Below, one piece after another: positions 59,481-64,000 of a stretch of 64,000 nt of DNA. This DNA is from Stenogyne calaminthoides (taxonomy: Eukaryota > Streptophyta > Magnoliopsida > Lamiales > Lamiaceae), in the NCBI GenBank assembly GCA_037126765.1, contig JBBCBC010000034.1:18908691-18972690 (forward strand), in the 5' to 3' direction. Position numbers and translations under genes: made by a program. Position 1 is the stretch's first letter, and every line of letters begins with the position of its first letter. The notes below the pieces were generated by a model. It was not told the origin of the DNA. It did no database searches and worked only from the letters and a program-made list of their open reading frames with translations.

Positions 59481-59916
59481 GAAGTAATTCTACCGAGAAG
59501 CTTCAGGATAAAATGGAAAATCCGAAGTCTCGTGAAACTCAGATTCATCAAGGTCAAGATCCAAGAAAATATCGAACCCATTCAATACTCAAGATTATAC
59601 TAACATTTTATCAAGGTCAAGATTAGTAAGAAGACCGATAGAGGGAAATTAGAAGAAGTAATGATGGACTCATTTATTGCTTAAGAAACTCAAGAATCAT
59701 TTGCAATAAATACTAAACACCGAGGAATGTTTATGGATCGCTTTTAAATTCAAGAAGGTCAAAATATTTAATGCTCTGTTACATTAATGACCAATGAGGA
59801 TGTTTTGGCGGCTTACTTTTCGGAGATCGTTTGATTTCAGATAAGTCGATTAATCGGAGATTAATCTCAACCGTTGTTTTTCACCTAACCAACGCGATTC
59901 CCCACGATCTCAAAGC
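59481..59916 (+). other. A2 pol-ORF3 spacer (candidate internal promoter region)
   Basis: A non-coding stretch of about 435 bp matching the equivalent A1 interval, including the CATTAATGACCAATGAGGA phrase. Its position directly before a TATA box suggests a promoter. Confidence 0.4.
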
Positions 59917-59924
59917 TATTTATA
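59917..59924 (+). promoter_or_regulatory. Internal TATA-like box upstream of A2 ORF3
   Basis: TATTTATA in AGCTATTTATACCCC lies 124 nt before the ORF3 ATG (60048). A1 has a better match (TATATAAA) at exactly the same distance. Confidence 0.5.
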
Positions 59925-60047
59925 CCCCAATAAGCCATTCAAGCCAAAATTTTATCAAACCCTTCGTTCCCAAATCCTCCGCAAAAAATCCCTTTGCCCG
60001 TAAATTCCCAAACCCTAAAAGCTTCAATTCTTCAATCAATCTCTAAA

Positions 60048-63000
60048 ATGGCCCCAACCTTGTTCGAGAGATTAGCAAAAACCAACAAGCCTTGGTACGA
60101 AGTTCGTTGTCTCACTCGAAAGCACAACCAACTCAAAGCCGTAAGAGGAGGCTTACACATGATTCAACTAAGCTAAACTCATCCATCTAGTCGCAATTCC
60201 ACTGCACTGTGAGTTTTGCGAAAGAGGTAATCTAATTCATCTATAACTTGAAGATAGATGAAGATCATATGCATTCTAAGATAATTGTATCACATTTAGA
60301 GCAAAGGATCCAAATACATCGATTTTGAGAGGGATCAGATATAGTTTCAAAAATCAATGATGTTTTTGAGCTCGTGATAAGGAGAGGATCATACGATGTG
60401 TATATGTCGTAGAGTAGAGAGGAGTACTTAGATAGGATTCGAGAACTGTTAAATTTGAGGCGACATTGCATAAAAGGATCTTAAAGCCAAATATCGTTTG
60501 TTGATGGATATCAAGAGCATCATGAGTCTTATGGGGAGTAGGGATGATTAGAACCAAGGATTGATATATCGAGGCCTCACCCAAACTTCAATCGGCTGAA
60601 ATTTTTGGAGACGGTGAGTGAGCGGCACAAAGTTTTTGAAGAAAGGTTGACGGGTCGATCTCAATAAAAGGCAAGATTCACCATGCCACCAAAATTGCTT
60701 ATATTTTGGAGATGTGCAGAGAGGAGGAGGATATCTTCGCCAATTCGACCTCATTCCCTAAGTCCAAAATTCTCTTTAAGCCCATTGCTGCAAAGAAGCA
60801 GGCCATCGGGGGAAGAGAGAAAAGAAGGTAGAATCACCAGTTGCGGCTGAAAAAGAGACTCAACAAACCAGGGGGAAGGTTTTGTTGGAGGCAAAGATGG
60901 AGCAAGGTGCAAAAATAATGAAGCAGAAGAACCTTGCCCCAAAGCACAGGAGATTGGTGGTTCTCACCGATGAAGATGGAATGATTCTCGAGGAGATTCA
61001 ACTCCGAGGGCCAAACCGCCGAGTTCGCCATTGCAAGTTTTGGCTCAGTTATCTCAAAGGCACAAGAACAGATCGAGGTGCGTGTCTTCTTCCGAGGTGC
61101 TTGAGACATCTCTAAGTTCGCATAAAATTTCTCAGAAATTTTCAAAGGAACTCAGCCTCGAGATTCCTATCGAAAAGTGCCGCTCGCTGACAAATAGAAG
61201 AGCTAACTCAGAGTCAATCGAGGATACGCCACCAGCCTCGTAACCCACTCAGATGCAAACCGAGGACCGATCGCACAACCTTCGAGAGGCTACCGAGACT
61301 CATGAGCGTAATATTTTGATGAGCTCCTCGAAAGTGATCTACTTCTTGATCCTCGCCAGGTTTCCAATTGTACCAGAGAGCCCGAGATGGAAGAATGGCG
61401 AGGCTGAAGAAGGCAAGTGGAGGAGCAAGGGGGAACAATTCAATCTTGACCGCTACCCTGAGCTCAGCTCATACCCTGATCTGCAATATGTTTTCTTCAG
61501 ATTAAGGACAACTGTGTTCATCCTCAATCAGACTCTTCCCGAGATGCTTGATATTGCCGCATTCAGAGGGGAAGACCGTGGAATGAGGAGACAACCTTTC
61601 TGACCGACTTCTCGTGGTTCGTAGGACAAAGCTCAGGATGAAAAACTCCGATTTTGATGAGCTGGTTCAGAAGAAGTTGGCTGAGAGAAAAGCTACCGGG
61701 TTGGTGCCCCGAAGCAAATGGGAGACAAATCTCAAGATGGAGATGGGGACCAACAGGAGATGCCGAGGTTCGGGCCTCAGATGGAAAAGGAGACTTCGTT
61801 CGATCAACCTAAAATTGGTCAATTCTCAGATCGGTTAGCACTTTTTCAGTACCTTTTGGCACTATTAACAATTATGCCAAAGTTTTGAAAAGTTCTATCT
61901 TTAATTTCAATTGTTCGATAAAATGATCGAGGCTCGATTGGAGACCGGAGCTCGTGATGAAGTCAAGCTCGTGATGATCAAACAACACAAAAGGAGGAGA
62001 AGGTTCCTGAGATTGACCTCACTCCCTTGATGGAGAAACTTGAGAAGGTTGAGCCAATGATGATCAAGATTGCTCAGATGGAAGAAACATTGGCCAATCA
62101 AGCTCAGAAGATGGAAGGTCTTAGTCACTCTTCAGAGCTGGTGCTAATCCAAAACACTCTGACCTCACAGATGACCTCCATGGAAGATAAGCTGAATGAA
62201 AAGCTGGAGGGAGTCAAGGATGAGCTCGATCTTTCAAAATGAAAAAGCAATCAGAGTCAATCGCATTTCTAGAGGTGAAATTGGCAGAGAGGAATGAAGT
62301 GATGATAAAATCATTGTTGAGGAAATGAGCTCAATGCTCATGACCAAGATGACAGAGATGTTCAAAGAAGCACTCTCCGCCGCCTTTGCCCATTTATCCA
62401 AGAATTTTTTGTGTCCAAGAACCATCTAAGGAGGCTGGAAGACGAACAAGATCAAGATAGCAGAGAAGTTCGCTGTGTGAGCAAAGAACAATATCACATG
62501 GACACAACACTCTCCAGACTTCTTCCAAATTACGGTGCCAAGAAGGGGGAAAAGGAAGGTGAAGACCTCAGGAAGTTCATGGCACGTACTTTGGAGAAGA
62601 AGGCTCGAAAAGATCTTGAAATGTATAATCTAGCCAAAGCCTTAAGAGAAGTCGGTTATCGAGAAGTTGAAGTTCGCCGTGTGGAGAAGCCTATCTACAC
62701 TGAAGTTTCGAGCAAACCATGCTTGATGTTGCAAGAGAGAAACCGAAAGTGCTAGAGCAAAGGTTGGAACAAGTCAGGCTGATGTTGATTTGCCAATAAA
62801 GAGAAAAGCCTTGGGCATTGTTGAACTCAGAAGAAAGCGCGGGGTTTTAAGCCAATCCAGAGAAAACTAATTCGATGATGTAGATGCGGAAGAATCCGAA
62901 GTCTCAACCTCGTAAGAAAGTCTTCAACACGAGAGATGCTCAAGACACTCCAAATAGAACAAGTTAAGAAAGTCCGCCGCTTGGGGTATCGTGAGCGCCT

Positions 63001-63510
63001 CGGATCGAAAAGAAGATAGACGAAGAGCGTAGAAGTTTAAGGAGTGAATTCGTGAAGTTTAAGTAGCAAGAGGAAAGGGACATCAAAAGCACTAAAGTGG
63101 CCCCACGCTGATAAATGGATGCCTATCAAACTCAACGATATGTGGGAAGAAGTCAAGAGAACCTTCCGGGTTCAATTATGATGTTCTCGTGGAATGGAGA
63201 GGGAAAGCTCAGATCGTAATGAAACATTCATTGAATATCTCCTAACCTTCTATCCAAAGTATCTATTGTGGTCGGATTAACCTTGCGGATGAAGGAGAGG
63301 TATGAGATAGTAGCCCCCGTCCATATTCCTATCCTCATCCGAGACTTGGTAATGGCTTGGTAAATGAGAAGGCCATTACTCAAGAGATATCTCAAGATGC
63401 CGGGTCATTGGTCTAACAGAAACAAATCCGGATATCATTAAGGAGAGAAATGAGTCAAGAAGAGATTTTTCTAATGTTAGACTCGGAGGTGCCCGGCCGA
63501 TGAAGTTGAG
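60048..63510 (+). pseudogene. A2 ORF3 (post-pol protein of unknown function)
   Basis: ATGGCCCCAACC at 60048 matches the A1 ORF3 start. Readable pieces in order: MAPTLFERLAKTNKPWYEVR; RILEMCREEED-like sequence near 60710; a Lys-rich segment (60780-60940); RRLVVLTDEDGMILEEIQLR (60950); TLPEMLDIAAFRGEDRGMRR (61540); FDELVQKKLAERKATGLVPR (61635); a coiled coil (MEKLEKVEPMMIKIAQMEET and SQMTSMEDKLNEKLEGVKDE, 62027-62230); a charged helical segment (62411-62755); a basic patch; and the conserved tail near 63120-63420. A protein of roughly 1100 residues is implied. I recognise no enzyme motif and no convincing envelope features. Confidence 0.6.
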
Positions 63511-63974
63511 AATGAAGCAAACCGAAGAGGCAGAAGATCAAGAGCCAAATCAAGATTGAAGACTCGTAAGATTCTCGTAATCTTTAAATTTTTGTCTTTT
63601 TTGATTTTGTTGATAAACTCATTGTGAATCAGAATGGTATACTCATCATCAATGAAGATTTATCATTATGCTCAAAAGATAATATCTCATTATCTTATTT
63701 ACATGTCTTTTATTTTGATATCTTCAATGAATGTCTCTCGAACCGATTGTATGTTGATAAGGGAGAAATTGTCCAATATGGGGAAATTGTTTAGTATTTA
63801 GTAATGAACTACTTAAAGAGATTCATTCTTCAAGAAATTCTTTGAATGATTTAAATTGTTAGGAGTTTTCTCGCTTTTAAGAAATTGTTGGGAGACAACC
63901 AATCTTGTAATAGATAAAATCAAAACCCGAGTATAGGTTATATGTTTTGTAACAAGATAGGCTTTGGCATCATC
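63511..63974 (+). other. A2 3' untranslated region with LTR-start-like phrases
   Basis: Non-coding sequence after ORF3, similar to A1 7398-7780 inverted. It repeats AAATTGTT(G/A)GGAG phrases near 63853 and 63892 before the true PPT/LTR junction at 63986. Confidence 0.55.
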
Positions 63975-63985
63975 AAAAAGGGAAA
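63975..63985 (+). promoter_or_regulatory. A2 polypurine tract
   Basis: AAAAAGGGAAA, preceded by GGCATCATC and followed by the 3' LTR start. Confidence 0.8.
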
Positions 63986-63986
63986 T

Positions 63987-64000
63987 TGTTGGGAGATGAA
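63987..64000 (+). repeat. A2 3' LTR, first 14 bases
   Basis: TGTTGGGAGATGAA is identical to the first 14 bases of the 5' LTR at 51584. The rest lies beyond the window. Confidence 0.88.

Larger units (their letters stand above)
51584..64000 (+). mobile_element. A2: second copy of the A1 family, 3' LTR cut by window end
   Basis: A plus-strand element with 5' LTR 51584-53579, PBS, gag, pol, internal TATA box, ORF3 and PPT. The first 14 bases of its 3' LTR (TGTTGGGAGATGAA) end the window. The 10.4-kb interior and predicted total of about 14.35 kb match A1 after removing its nested insertions. It lies within the C-type leader; the left flank is AAATT. Coding regions are more scrambled than in A1. 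Confidence 0.92.

Noticed and set aside
60048..63510. ORF3 as a retroviral-type envelope gene
   Set aside because: Position fits, but I see no signal peptide, no membrane anchor and no furin-like site. Coiled coils and basic patches alone do not show an envelope.
1..64000. CRISPR arrays, bacterial operons or plasmid features
   Set aside because: No regularly spaced repeats or prokaryotic gene layout. All recognisable content is plant nuclear.

Overview
This window is repeat-rich DNA from a flowering plant nuclear genome, probably a eudicot. It contains nested retrotransposons, a plant-type tRNA-Cys gene, AT-rich spacers and a Mutator-type MITE. I found no intact host protein-coding gene. Most protein-coding potential belongs to five or six transposable elements, and nearly all of it is frameshifted or interrupted.

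Layout. 1-2108 is spacer with two small inverted-repeat elements. 2109-5453 and 37529-37985 are the two halves of one minus-strand LINE. It was split by a giant Ty1/copia element, here called A1 (5454-37528, minus strand, LTRs of about 1.93 kb, perfect 5-bp TSD ATGTC). A1 was itself hit twice inside its third open reading frame. The first insertion is a 14.5-kb Ty1/copia element N1 (9749-24252, plus). The second is a stripped element N2 (24814-28033, plus) with two LTRs and only 134 bp between them. Removing N1 and N2 leaves A1 at about 14.3 kb, matching a second copy of the same family, A2 (51584 to beyond 64000, plus). 37986-40366 is AT-rich spacer, followed by tRNA-Cys(GCA) at 40367-40438. 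A different Ty1/copia element, C, occupies 40671-50696. It is followed directly by the 5' leader of another C-type copy (50697-51583), into which A2 inserted.

A1/A2 and N1 look like Sireviruses. They have initiator-tRNA-Met primer sites, a long Gag with a coiled-coil tail, gag and pol of Ty1/copia order, and a long extra region after pol. That region carries an ORF3 which, in both families, has its own TATA box. In A1 and A2 the TATA-to-ATG spacing is identical (124 nt). N1 also holds an antisense unit between pol and ORF3 with its own TATA box, short coding stretches, a hydrophobic C-terminal segment and a 3'-UTR-like tail. These extra units are the best candidates for undescribed biology here.

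Caution: much of the coding damage in A1, A2, N1 and N2 is not ordinary mutation. Where copies can be compared, CAG/CTG sites in one are scrambled into CGA/TCG-like strings in another. This fits base-calling error at CHG-methylated cytosines in long reads. Frameshifts and lost catalytic residues in those elements may therefore be artefacts. Boundaries marked approximate rest on reading homologous copies by eye.
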